This document shows positions 26,301-38,300 of a stretch of DNA of 64,000 bases, piece by piece. The stretch is from Ifrita kowaldi (lineage: Eukaryota > Chordata > Aves > Passeriformes > Cinclosomatidae). The position numbers were made by a program, and so were the translations under genes. The stretch is from the NCBI GenBank assembly GCA_013398055.1, contig VZRS01002791.1:1-64000 (forward strand), given 5' to 3'. Every line of letters starts with the position of its first letter. Positions within the stretch are counted from its first letter, which is position 1. The notes beneath the pieces are model-generated. The model was not told the origin of the DNA. It did no database searches and saw nothing but the letters and a program-made list of their open reading frames with translations.

Positions 26301-29300
26301 TGCTGGGGTACTGTGTGCTCTGTACACAATAGAAATGCCTCTTAACCAAAATCAACTGATTTTCTTTTGAAATTCAGTGTACCCTCTAGGTGCTTCTGAG
26401 CTGAAATTGTAGAGAATGTAAATGGGAAAGATAAATATAAACATACACAGTGCCTCGGAGATATCACTTTCTGTTCTGGAATCACACCCGCATTTCCTCA
26501 GTGGAATACAGGACTGCAGCAGGAACCCTCTGGTGACTTGTGCACAATATTTTATAAATAAAGGTCCCTTCGGGGCACTGGAGGTGTTTAATGTAAAGTA
26601 TTGAGTTATTTACTCCGCTTAGAAAAGCAGCTGTTTAAAATGGCGCCTTCTCATTCCACAGAGCTGCTTGGCTTATTTGGCATTATTTGTGTGTGATTTA
26701 GTGGCAGGTGCTTTTCTGTCAGGCCCAGGGAGAAATGAATTGGAATTTTTCTCTCTTCATGCATCAATGAAATAAATACATATTTTTTCCAGTCCCTGGG
26801 AAAAGCAGGGAGATGTTCAGGGCAGGTTGTGTAGGTGGTGCTACAGCCCTGACAAAGAATGATGCTGTGCATCTTTTCTGAAGTCCTGGATTAGGCTGGA
26901 AAGCTGCTGTGGCCTGATGGCACATCAGAATAACAACTCCTAGGTCCCAGAGGCCACTGTGGGAAGCATGTTCTCTAGGAAAAATGAGGCTAGAGGCAAT
27001 AGGATTGCTTTTTTTCAGGGGAGAACATGCTTCAGTATTTAAGAGAAATATTCCCCTATTAAAACAAGAACATTCCCTGCCTTGATTCCATTTGTAATTT
27101 TAAAGTGGAATTTCAACAATTACAGTGTTTTAGAGGGGAGTCAATTTAGCCAAGGAAAGGTAAGGTGCAATTTAAGCAAGATTGTTCATTAAATCTTTTG
27201 TAAAATGAGGAAGCCAAGCCTGGGATAGTGTAAAAATGTGTGATTCTGACAGCTCCAGGTGTTTCTGGATGTTCCAGTTATTGAGTGTAGAGTAACTTAA
27301 AATTCTTAAAGACACATGGTAACCCTTCCCTCATAGTGTTTAAATCTTTACACGGTGTAAAACAGAATTGTTAATTTACCAGGTTTTTTTTCCACCTGCA
27401 CAGTACTTTGAAAATTGAACCTAAAGAGACTAGGAGCCTGTTTTAATGGGTATTAGTATAGAATGCTTGTGTGGTGGGAAGCTGTATCTTGAGCTGATCC
27501 CAGAGTGTGGGCAGCTCCCCAGAGGGGAGGTTGGAAATCTGCCCCTCTTCGCTGCTCAGGTGAGACCCCACCTGCAGAGCTGCCCCAGCCCTGGGGCCAA
27601 CAGCAGCAGGAGCTGGAGCTGCTGGAGAGAGTCCAGAGGAGGCCCCGGAGCTGCTCCAGGGCTGGAGCCCCTCTGCTCTGGAGCCAGGCTGGGAGAGCTG
27701 GGAATGTTCCCCTGGAGAAGGGAAGGCTCCAGGGAGAGCTCCGAGCCCCTTGCAGGGCCTAAAGGGGCTCCAGGAGAGCTGGAGAGGGACTGGGGACAAG
27801 GGCTGGAGGGACAGGAGCCAGGGAATGGCTTCCCAGTGCCAGAGGGCAGGGATGGATGGGATATTGGGAAGGAATTGTTCCCTGTGAGGGAGGTGAGGCC
27901 CTGGCACAGGGTGCCCAGAGGGGTGTGGCTGCCCCTGGATCCCTGGCAGTGTTCCAGGCCCGGCTGGATGGGGCTTGGAGCCCTGGTGGATGTGCTGGGG
28001 GAGGCTCTGCTTTGCAGTTACTCTTTGTTCAAGTAAACTGTATGTAGATGTTTAGTAATAACTAGAAAATATGTTGGTATTAGCACAATATGCTTTGTAA
28101 CCCTATTGTTGTTGGAAGCTGCAGCTCTAGGGTATAAAAGTGCATAAAATCATTTTGAAGTAGGTGATGCTTACATATTTTAACAGTAAAACAACATACT
28201 ATACCAGTAGAGCTCAGATGCTCCTCCCCAAAATGAATGTGTGCCGAAAAATAAATTGCCAGTAGAAATTATTTTCTTATGGGATCTTTGTATTAAGAAG
28301 TTTGTGGCCAGCAACACTAACTTAGATTTGACCTGCTCCTTTATTTCTAGCCCAAAACTTTGACTCCATGGGTTGGATTGAGGAAAATCAATGTGTCGTA
28401 TTGGTGCTGGGAAGACATGTCTCCCTTCACCAACACCCTCGTCCAGTGGCTTCCCAATGAACCAAGTGATGCTGGGTTTTGTGGATATTTAGCTGAGCCT
28501 TCCCAGCAGGGATTGAAGGCAGCAACGTGTATCAACGAGGTCAACGGCACTGTCTGTGAAAGGCCAGGTAACACCAGCTGTCTGGTTGATGTATATTTCT
28601 TAGAGAGTAAAGAGAATGCAATTTATTGCGTTTCAAACCAGCTGCATCATGACTTTGCCAAAGAAAAGTAGTTCTGAACATCTTGTGTATGTATTTCATG
28701 CAGGAACTAGAAATTTTAAAATTAGCTCAACATTTATACTGTTAACTGTAAAATATTTGAAGTACATTATTTTAATTATTTTTTCTCAATTGCATACCTA
28801 CATGTGACATTTAGGTTAATTATGGTATGGAGCAATCTCCTGTTTAAAAAAAAAAAAAAAGTAACTTTCCAATTGAATTCCCCTTTTTCCCCACCCCTGC
28901 TATGTAGCCAGAGGAGGATTTTATCAAAGTTTGAAATTAATTGGCCAAGACACTTTGGAGATATGAGAACTTTGAAAAAAAGAAGCTATTTGCTTTTGGG
29001 AAAAGTCTTCCAGCTTTCTTGAAACTGTGTATCTTTTCAGATGGCTTGGTCTGTTAACTCTCCACTGTAGATGATTATGTCTGAATACCAATTAGAGCCT
29101 CTCTAAGTATTAGGGAAGTTGGTTGATTAAATAAAAATTTTAAGTGCACTACACCAGTTGAAATCATTCTGTGTCGAAATGCAGGATGTGAATCCTGAAT
29201 GTGGAACCTGAACTCAAAATTCTGTATGTTTTCACTTGTAGCACTTGGGTTTAAGCTTTACCTTGTTTTTTATGGTCTGAGAACAGTCACTCGAAGCAAA

Positions 29301-32300
29301 GCTTAAAGCATTGGCTCACGCTACAAGCTGCTGAGTTAGTTCTGCTTTGAGTGCTCATTTATGTCTGGGTCTGATCAAATCACTTGAAACACGTCCCTCT
29401 GTGCTCATGTAAAACATGGGGGTTCTTCCCTATGCTTTGCTGGGGAGGGTAACTGAGGAATACATCAACAGAACTGCAGAGTAAAAGAGACCACTCTCAT
29501 AACACCATTCCCAGAGAAGCTGTGGCTGCCCTATCCTTGGAAGTGTTGGATCCAAGGCCGGGTTGGATGGGGCTTGGAGCAGCCTGGGATAGGGGAAGGT
29601 GGCCCTGCCCCTGGCAGGGGGTGGGATGGGATGGTTTTTATGGTGCCTTCCAACCCATGATTATTTCTGGAAGAGAACTGATTGTTGTCCTCCCCCCACA
29701 GCCAACCACAGCGCCAAGCAGTGCCGCACGCCCTGCGCGCTGCGCTCCGCGTGCGGGGAGTGCACGAGCGGCAGCTCCGAGTGCATGTGGTGCAGCAACA
29801 TGAAGCAGTGCGTGGACTCCAACGCCTACGTGGCCTCCTTCCCCTACGGGCAGTGCATGGAGTGGTACACCATGAGCAGCTGTCCGCGTAAGTGACCGCC
29901 CCTGGCTCCTGGGGGCGGCTGCGCGCTTGGGGTTTGGTGGTAAAAGTCATCGAGACCCACACGGGCTGTGCTGAAAACCCCCTGGATGAAAGGAACAAGA
30001 CCAGGCTGGATGGGGTTTGGAGCAACCTGGTCTAGTGGAAGGTTTCCTGCCCATGGCAGGGGGTGGAACGACACTGTCTGTAAGATCCTTTCCAACCCAA
30101 ACCACTCTGTGATTGCCTGATTATCAAATCCAAATTAGGTTTTACGCAAGTGTTTTACTCAGAAGTATTGTCTACTTACAGACTTTAGTAGGAATTTCTA
30201 CTTCATTATAAATAAATGATTTACTTTTTTGCCCCTTTTAGGTAGATGTAAGTAAACTGCAAAAGCTTCATGGCACTTTGGAATACTGTTTTCTCTTTTC
30301 AAACTGGGGTAAAAGAGGCAAAAAACTTAAAACAAGTGAAGATGTAGAAATCATTTGATTTATGTTGAATTCTTTAGGAGCTGGGTGTGAGCAGGGACAT
30401 CACCAGTAGCTCAAAGTGTTGCAAAATAAGAGATGAAGAAAATAAATTTAAGGAACACGAGAGTGTGAACTTCCCATATTGCCAGAGGTCAAAAGTTGGA
30501 GGAAGAGTCAGGCAGAAGAGTTAAGCTAAAATAATGGACAACAATGTTTTTCTACTAGTTTTTTTCTTTTTAAAGGCAAATATTGTCAATTTAAACATCA
30601 AAATAGAAAGTCTGCTCATCTTGCAACACCAAGAATCCAGACAATATTTTTCAAGATGGTCTGGGGAAAGGGATAGAAAAAGTTTTTTGTATGTAAAGAG
30701 TTTGTCACCCCTGAAATCCAATCCCATTAGAGAAAGGAGGGGCTAAAGGGTGGAATTTTATTCTCCTACTTGTATTCTATGCTTTTTGTCTTAGATAAAT
30801 ACTTGAAATAATAGCATGTGATACTGAAGTGTGGCAGGAAGAGGCTCAGTGACTAAACGAGCCAGTTTTTAGCCTTTGCTTCCAGATGGCTCATTTGATC
30901 ATCCGATCTATTATAAATCAATCGGAGATGTTTTCTAGAGGGAACATTAACCTCTGGTGTTAGATAGTGGTGTGTAATGGTTCGAAAAACCCCTGTGTGT
31001 GTTGTGCTGTTTCGTAACTCACTGATTAATGAAACCTTTGTTAATAGTTATTTTAGATTCTGGAATAAATATGCTGATAGGAATGAACATGTTACTGTGA
31101 ATAATAATATTATAGAATAAATATTTCTAGATTTGATGAGATAAATATTTTGTTGAGGTAAAAATACAAGGTTTTCTGCATTTTTTGTTGCCTGTGTTCG
31201 AGATAGTGATTTATTCCACAATTCCATGTTTGTTTTTTATAGCTGAGAACTGCTCAGGCTACTGCACATGTGCTCAGTGCTTGGAGCAGCCTGGCTGTGG
31301 ATGGTGCACGGATCCGAGCAACACCGGGAAGGGGAAGTGCATTGAAGGCTCTTACCGGGGTCCTGTCAAGATGCCGACTCCATCCACGCCAGGGAAGCAC
31401 AGCTTGGAGCCTGTCCTTAATGTCAGTATGTGTCCTGTGGAGAACAGCTATAACTGGTCCTTTATTCAGTGTCCAGGTAAATGAGCAGTGTTTAATTGTC
31501 CAACATTTCGATTAAATGCAAGGGGAGAGAGTTTTTAAGGCTATAGTGATGTCTGTGTTCCCTCCTGCTAATAGAGGGAGGAAAAGAGCATGGAATATAA
31601 GTAGGAACTACACACTTGGAGATGGAAGGAGCTGTGCAGCTGAGCTGCACAGGTTTGCTGCGTGAAGACATTATTATTTATTACTTGAGAGTAATAATTA
31701 CTTTCCCTACAAACCTTTAATGAGATTTTAACTTTTGTTAATTTATTTTAAGGCTGTTTGAAAGAAAGGCAGATCTTCATTTGAAGGTTGTCTTAAGTAT
31801 TAATAATGCTTAGTATGATTTTTAGCTGATGTTTTTGACACAAAGCCAACACTCCCCTCTCTGTTCCTTGTAAATCCATCCCACCAGCAGCTTCCAGTCC
31901 AATGTGCACGTAATGTTTTGCAGTTCAGTTTCCTGTGTGTTGCATTCAGTTTCAGTTTTTTGAAATACACCTGTCTTTGGGTCCAGGTATCGCTAGCAAG
32001 AGACAAGAACCTCTCGGGAAGGTGCATGAAATGGTTTCATTTATCCTCTGCACAGTGCAGACTCTGTGAACTATATTTGAGCACCAATACTCAAAATTCT
32101 CCTGTTCTCTTCAGCCTGCCAGTGTAACGGGCACAGCAAGTGTGTAAATGAGAGCATTTGTGAGAAGTGTGAAAACCTGACCACGGGCAAACACTGTGAG
32201 ACGTGTATCTCGGGCTACTACGGGGATCCCACCAACGGGGGCACGTGTCAGCGTAAGTGCTGCCTTAGAGCTTCCTGCACTGAGCTTTTCCATGTTTTTC

Positions 32301-35300
32301 ACTCTTTGCTCATTCCCCCGCTATCTTAACACAAATTATGTCCTGATAATTCATGTTTTCTTTCCTGCAGGCAAGGCTCAAATCTTGTTTCTTCAAATCA
32401 AAGACACTCAAACTGCTGAGTGAAATTACTTTCATTGCACATAAAGATGATTTTATACCCTCCTTTCTAAACTTGGAATGACCACAGTGAAAAATGTTTG
32501 TATTTTAGTATTTGATGATCCTGTTTTTAAAAGAAACAGTGTTGATCCAAATGTCTTGAACAAATGTCTGCTTATCTAAGTTTCACCTTCTATTCCATTT
32601 GGTTAATGTGTTGTGTGTTTATAGTTAAAATTGTCTGCTTCATAAAAGCTTGCCATGTTTCATTGAGGACTTGGCTGGATTTCAGTTGAGGATTAGGAGA
32701 ACCCTGTTAAAATTGCATTTCAGTTTGTAAAGTCCTTTGGGACTCTCTGGCACAAAGAACTGTTTCCAGCTGTGCAAGATCCAGTTAACAAACTGGGAAA
32801 GACCAATACATTTAATATTGAGAAATATACACGGAGGTCTTGGAATTTTGAGCTGCAACCTTGTGACATGGTTTTGAACTGCTGTGAATTTTTCAGTGCT
32901 GTGACACTGGGGAGACCAACTGTAAACCAGAATCCAGCTGTGAGAGGTGCAGATGTGAGAGAAGGTGATTCTTTCTCCTAAGAGATTTAATCATTGAATC
33001 ATGGAATTGCTCGGCTTGGAAGGGACCTTAAAACTCATCCTGCTCCAAACCCCCTGCCATGGGTAGCGACACCTTCCAGTATCCCAGGTGCTCCAAGCCC
33101 CATCCAGTCTGGCCTGGAACATCTCCAGGGATGGGGGCAGCCACAGCTTCTGTGGGCACCCTGTGCCAGGGCCTTCCCACCCTCACAGGGAACAATTCCT
33201 TCCCAAGATCCCATCCATCCCTGCCCTCTGGCACTGGGAAGCCATTCCCTGTGTCCTGTCCCTCCAGCCCTTGTCCCCAGTCCCTCTCCAGCTCTCCTGG
33301 AGCCCCTTTAGGCCCTGCAAGGGGCTCTGAGCTCTCCCTGGAGCCTTCCCTTCTCCAGGGGAACATTCCCAGCTCTCCCAGCCTGGCTCCAGAGCAGAGG
33401 GGCTCCAGCCCTGGAGCAGCTCCGGGGCCTCCTCTGGACTCTCTCCAGCAGCTCCAGCTCCTGCTGCTGTTGGCCCCAGGGCTGGGGCAGCTCTGCAGGT
33501 GGGGTCTCACCTGAGTGGGGCAGAGGGGCAGATTTCCCCGCTCCCCTGCTGCCCACTCTGGGGATCAGCCCAGGGCACAGGGGGTTTCTGGGCTGGGTCA
33601 TGTCCTGCTCTCACCCATCAGCACCCCCAAGTCCTTCTCCACAGGGGTGCTCTCCAACCATTCCCCACCCATCCTGTGTTTGTGCTCTGGCTTACACCAA
33701 CCCAGGTACAGGAACCTTGCACTTGGCCTTGTTGGATTTGTGAGGTTCACACAGTCCCATGTCTCCAGTCTGTCCAGGTCCCTCTTGACGCCATCCAGGT
33801 GCCGTTGGATGCTGTCTAGGTCCCTCTGGATGTCCCCCCTTCCCTCTAGCATGCCGACCTTACCAGTTTGTTGTCACCAGCAAACTTGCTGTGGGTTCCT
33901 CAATCCCACTGCCCCTGTCACCAACAGAGATGTAAAACAGCACTGGTCCCAGTGGATTATGTTAATAGAGTATAGTGAGGTGGAATGAGACAAGTAGATG
34001 CAGTGATGGAAGAGGTAGAATAAAAATAACATTGCTCAGAGTAGTGTCAGTACTTCTGTGAAATGAGTGTGGGTGGTTTGTGGCCATCCTGGAAGATCAA
34101 AGTGGAGGTGATTAATGAGTGGACATTGAAGACTTTTGATTGCTTCTTCCAAGTGCGGAGACAATCCAGTAGAAAATACTTGGATATTCATTTAGTGTGT
34201 TTATTGGAAGTAGTGCTGACCTTTTGGATGAAGATGAGAGTCAGCAGGTGGAGCATGGAGTCCTATTTCCTCAGGCAGGAGGAAGGTGGTAATGGTTGAG
34301 GCTATGAAGAACTTCCCAATGGACAGATTCGAGGAAGAGGGTGAAAAACTCATAGGGATACAGCTGCCTCCCTTAGAGAGAAGGGATATGGAATTCCAAC
34401 AGACAGCAAGGGTACAAAGGAGAAGGTGCATCCCTGACACTTGATTTCACAGCATTATCTGCCAGATTAAATACTGCTGATACTCATAAACTCATTTCGG
34501 GTGTAGATACTTTGAAATGCAGTAATGAATAAATTGAGGCTGAATTGCCTGAGAAAATACAGAATTCTACCCTGAGCTTTCAGTTTAATCATTGGATCAC
34601 AATGTGCCTGTTGGTAGGTGTTGCTTTTCTATGCGTCTGCAAACGGAGAGTAAGTTCCTTTGGACTCTCGTGCATAAGAATTGTCCCAAAATAGTTTGTT
34701 GTTAGATAATGAATGACAGACTGAAATCATCCAGATGCCTGAAAAAGAAATTAGAAAATGTGTTGAGAGGTTGTGGAACAGCATTCATTCCTTATCTGAT
34801 GGAACCAGTAGCTCATGTCAGAAGTGCTTTGCTCTCAAGTGCTTTGGACCCAGGTTTTTAATTTGCTGTGACTGAACACTATTTACTGGGAAGGGGAAAG
34901 AATGAGGGAAGCAGGAACCTGGGCAGAAAGACTGAGGTGGATTGGGAAAGGGAAAGCAAGAGCAAATCACCCTATCTGATGCAGCCAGGCTGAGTGCTGC
35001 CCATTAGTTATTTTTGCTTGGTGAAAACCTTTCCAGAGGGGAATTCTTCAGATAAGGATTGGCTGACAGGCAGCAGAGCCAGCTCCTGTTTTCTCCCTTC
35101 TCTGAGCCATGGTCCCTCCATCCTTTCCCATTAATAATGTGCTGATTTCACTCTTCTGGCGCATTTGTGAGCGATACTTTGTGCTGCTCTGTTTTTAGAG
35201 CCCACAGTCACAGCCGTGCTGAGGATGGTTGTTGTACACTCCAGCCTGGCACACAAACATCTGTGTGTTTGCACACTCACTGCCTAGTGTGAATCATGGG

Positions 35301-38300
35301 ACCATGGAATGGTTGTCTTGGAAGGGTTCTAATAGGCCATCCTATTCCACCCCTGCCATGGGCAGCGACACCTTCCACTGTCCCAGGTTGGTCCAAGCCC
35401 CAGTGTCCAACCTGACCTTGGAAACTGCCAGGGATCCAGGGGCAGCCACAGCTGCTCTGGGCACCCTGTGCCAGGGCCTCCCCACCCTTGCAGGGAGGAA
35501 TTTCTTCCCCATATCCCATCTAACCCTGCCCTCGTTTATTTCAATGCCTTCACTCCTACATAGCCCTGTAGAATGTCCCAACACAAGGTTATATTACTTG
35601 TGTTGAAAATAATTTGTCAAACTGCAGTTATTACCCTGAAAAAATTGTTTGCATCACATCATACACCCTGATGTTGGCAGAGCTAGGCAGATAATAACTA
35701 AATGGCAGGTAAATCACTCCTCAGAGATTGCTTTTAGGAAGTGTCCAAGTAGAGGAGTATTAATCAGGAAGGGCAGGAAATACAGCACATCAAATGTAAA
35801 AATAGCTGCAAGGTGCTTTCTCTGCATTCAGGATTTTTCTGAATTTTCTGATTAAAGTTTCCCATGAAAATATGCTGGTGGGAGATAAGGAAGTTATTTG
35901 CAAGCGAAGGGAAGGCACTATTATGCCTGAAATCAGATTGCAGCTGTGGCAGTGCTTCCGAACACATCCAGGCAGCCTTCGCTGGTGGCCCATGAGCTGC
36001 TGGTGCCACGGGCCTGCCTGTTTGCCTCTTCCAGGGCTCGGGGGGACCCTGCAGGGCAGCTAAAGCATGTGGCATGGAAGAATAGTGTTGGGCAGGTGGG
36101 TGATGGTGTTGCCGTTGGGAAGCTGGACCATCACAAATGTGGAAAGAGGAGTAATGATCCCCATTACCGTCTCTGAATGAGTCCGTGACCCATGGTTTGT
36201 GAAGAAGGTGGAAGAAGACTCCCAGGAAGGTGGTTCATCGTCAGGCTGTTACCATGATTCACAGTCAAAAAGCCATTTCCAGTGGTTTTGGGTTTCTGCT
36301 CCATCATCCGACTGGCAGGAAATTGTGACTTGTAGACTCCAGCGAGAGTGTCTAGTACATTCTATCAATAGTTTGTTTCCAAAGTTTAAAGTTCTCTGAA
36401 AAGCCATGAGAAGATGTCTCTTTGTACATATCCAGTTCTTTAGTGAATGATCTCCAGTTACAGGCTTGTAGGAAAGTGGATAAATTAATAAATTCTGTTG
36501 TTTTAAATAGGAATGTTTGAGTGTTCAGTCTTCTTGATATGCATGTGGCTAAAGAGCAGAGAGGAAAGAAAAATTAATGTCATTGTTCAAGATGCTGCAA
36601 TCTGCCTCTAAACAACCTGAGGTTTAAAAATCAGGAGAAATTTCATGTGTGTTCATGTTGAATATTGATCCAGCTTCACTTTGCTTCCCTTGTGCAAAGT
36701 GTAAGAAAAGAAGCAGAAGACATTCTCAATAGTACTAAGACTTATTTTTCTTTAAGTGGCACTAATGAAAAGTGTGTTTCCTTCACAGAATACAATTATT
36801 TTGTTGAATTTTCATTCCATCTCCTTGTTCCCACAATAGGCCTTTTAGCTTCTTCCTATTATGCTCTGTGTTGCTGCTAGGAAACCTCTCATCTGCATCT
36901 GAGAAGCACAGTTAAGTGTCCCTGATACAGTATAGCTTCCATTATGTGCCAACAGAAATAAGATATCAAAAGGATTCCTATAATAAGGTCCAAGGCTGGC
37001 ATAGATATTCACGATGGGGGACTTCATGTCTAAGAATCTGCTGGTATGTTGATTGGCATGACTGCTTAATGAGGAGGAATATGTCTTCTTAACAAGGAGG
37101 CTCCAGCCTTCAAAGCATCTTGTTCCCAGCAAGCTCAGGGACCATAAACAAGAGATCTTCTCATTGTGTAGTTTTTTCCTTATATTGTACACTCTGCTGT
37201 GTGCAGCTCCAGGTGGATGCACCTTCATTGGCAGAACAGCTACTAAAAGGCACCTGCATGACAGGAGAAGTTGTTAAGTCTGTTCTTCCAGTGATAGTGA
37301 ATAGATATCAAGGTCAACTGGCCGTGTAGGCTTTGTTCTTATCTGTTGATTTGGTTAGGGTTTTTTTTTTCATGTTTCTCTTCTATGTCTTTATTTATAA
37401 AGTTCTCAAAGTGTGTCAATATGATCATTTAGTTTAAATCAGGTGCATTTTTGTGAAGAAAATGTCCTGTATGTCCCCACCATGCTACCTTGGATTGGAT
37501 CTTGAGCAGACTCAGGTGTATGAGCTGGTCTGTTTTGGGCATGCCCCAAACCTGAAGTTGTTCAGGGCTGGGCAGGTTTGCTTCAATAGCAATTTGATGA
37601 CATTCAGTGCAAAGTTATCCTAAAATATATTCGGGAATGCACCCCAAACTAGTTCCAGCATGGACATAATCATCTTAGCACCATATGTTTTCTGCTGATG
37701 CTGTTGATAATGACATTATTTCCTCAATAGGACTGATGAGACATTATTTTTCCCCAGGCCTATTTATTTATTTCTAGAAAAAGCCCTTGAAGTCTCACAG
37801 GCTTTGTTTTATTTTCCAAACTCTTCTCTCGAGAGTTTTGAGTTTGGCTGAAATGCGTTAGCAAGCCCAAAATTATTCCAAATATTGTCTTTTCCTTCCC
37901 AGTTATGATATCAGCCCTGCTGTCTAGCAACAGGAGAGGAAGTTAAATAAATTTTTGAGGCTAGAAAGCACAGTCTGATGATGACTTCATACAAAACGTC
38001 AGTCCTGGATAGCCTGCGCTTGCTCTGTTTTGACGCACGGTTCTATTTTCATCTGCCTTCTGTAGCTCAAAGAAAGCAAAGAGCACCAAATGGGTTTTCA
38101 TCTGCACGTTAATTGTTGATGTATCTCAGTTTGACAACTAAAGGACTTAATTGCTATCGAATTTGTTTCTCTTCTTCATTCAACGTTGCATATTCTCCCC
38201 TCTGTTCTCAACAGCTTGCAAGTGCAATGGCCACGCGTCCGTCTGCAACACAAACACAGGGAAATGTTTCTGCACAACCAAGGGAATCAAAGGAGATGAG

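Larger units (their letters stand above)
32253..38214. other. ATRN intron, 6.0 kb
   Basis: A gtaagt donor and a ttctcaacag acceptor. It holds the longest CR1 copy in the window (32992-33951) and a shorter one (35291-35534), both antisense and listed separately. Positions 33952-35290 and 35535-38214 contain small chance reading frames but nothing I can identify as exon, repeat family or RNA. Confidence 0.75.
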
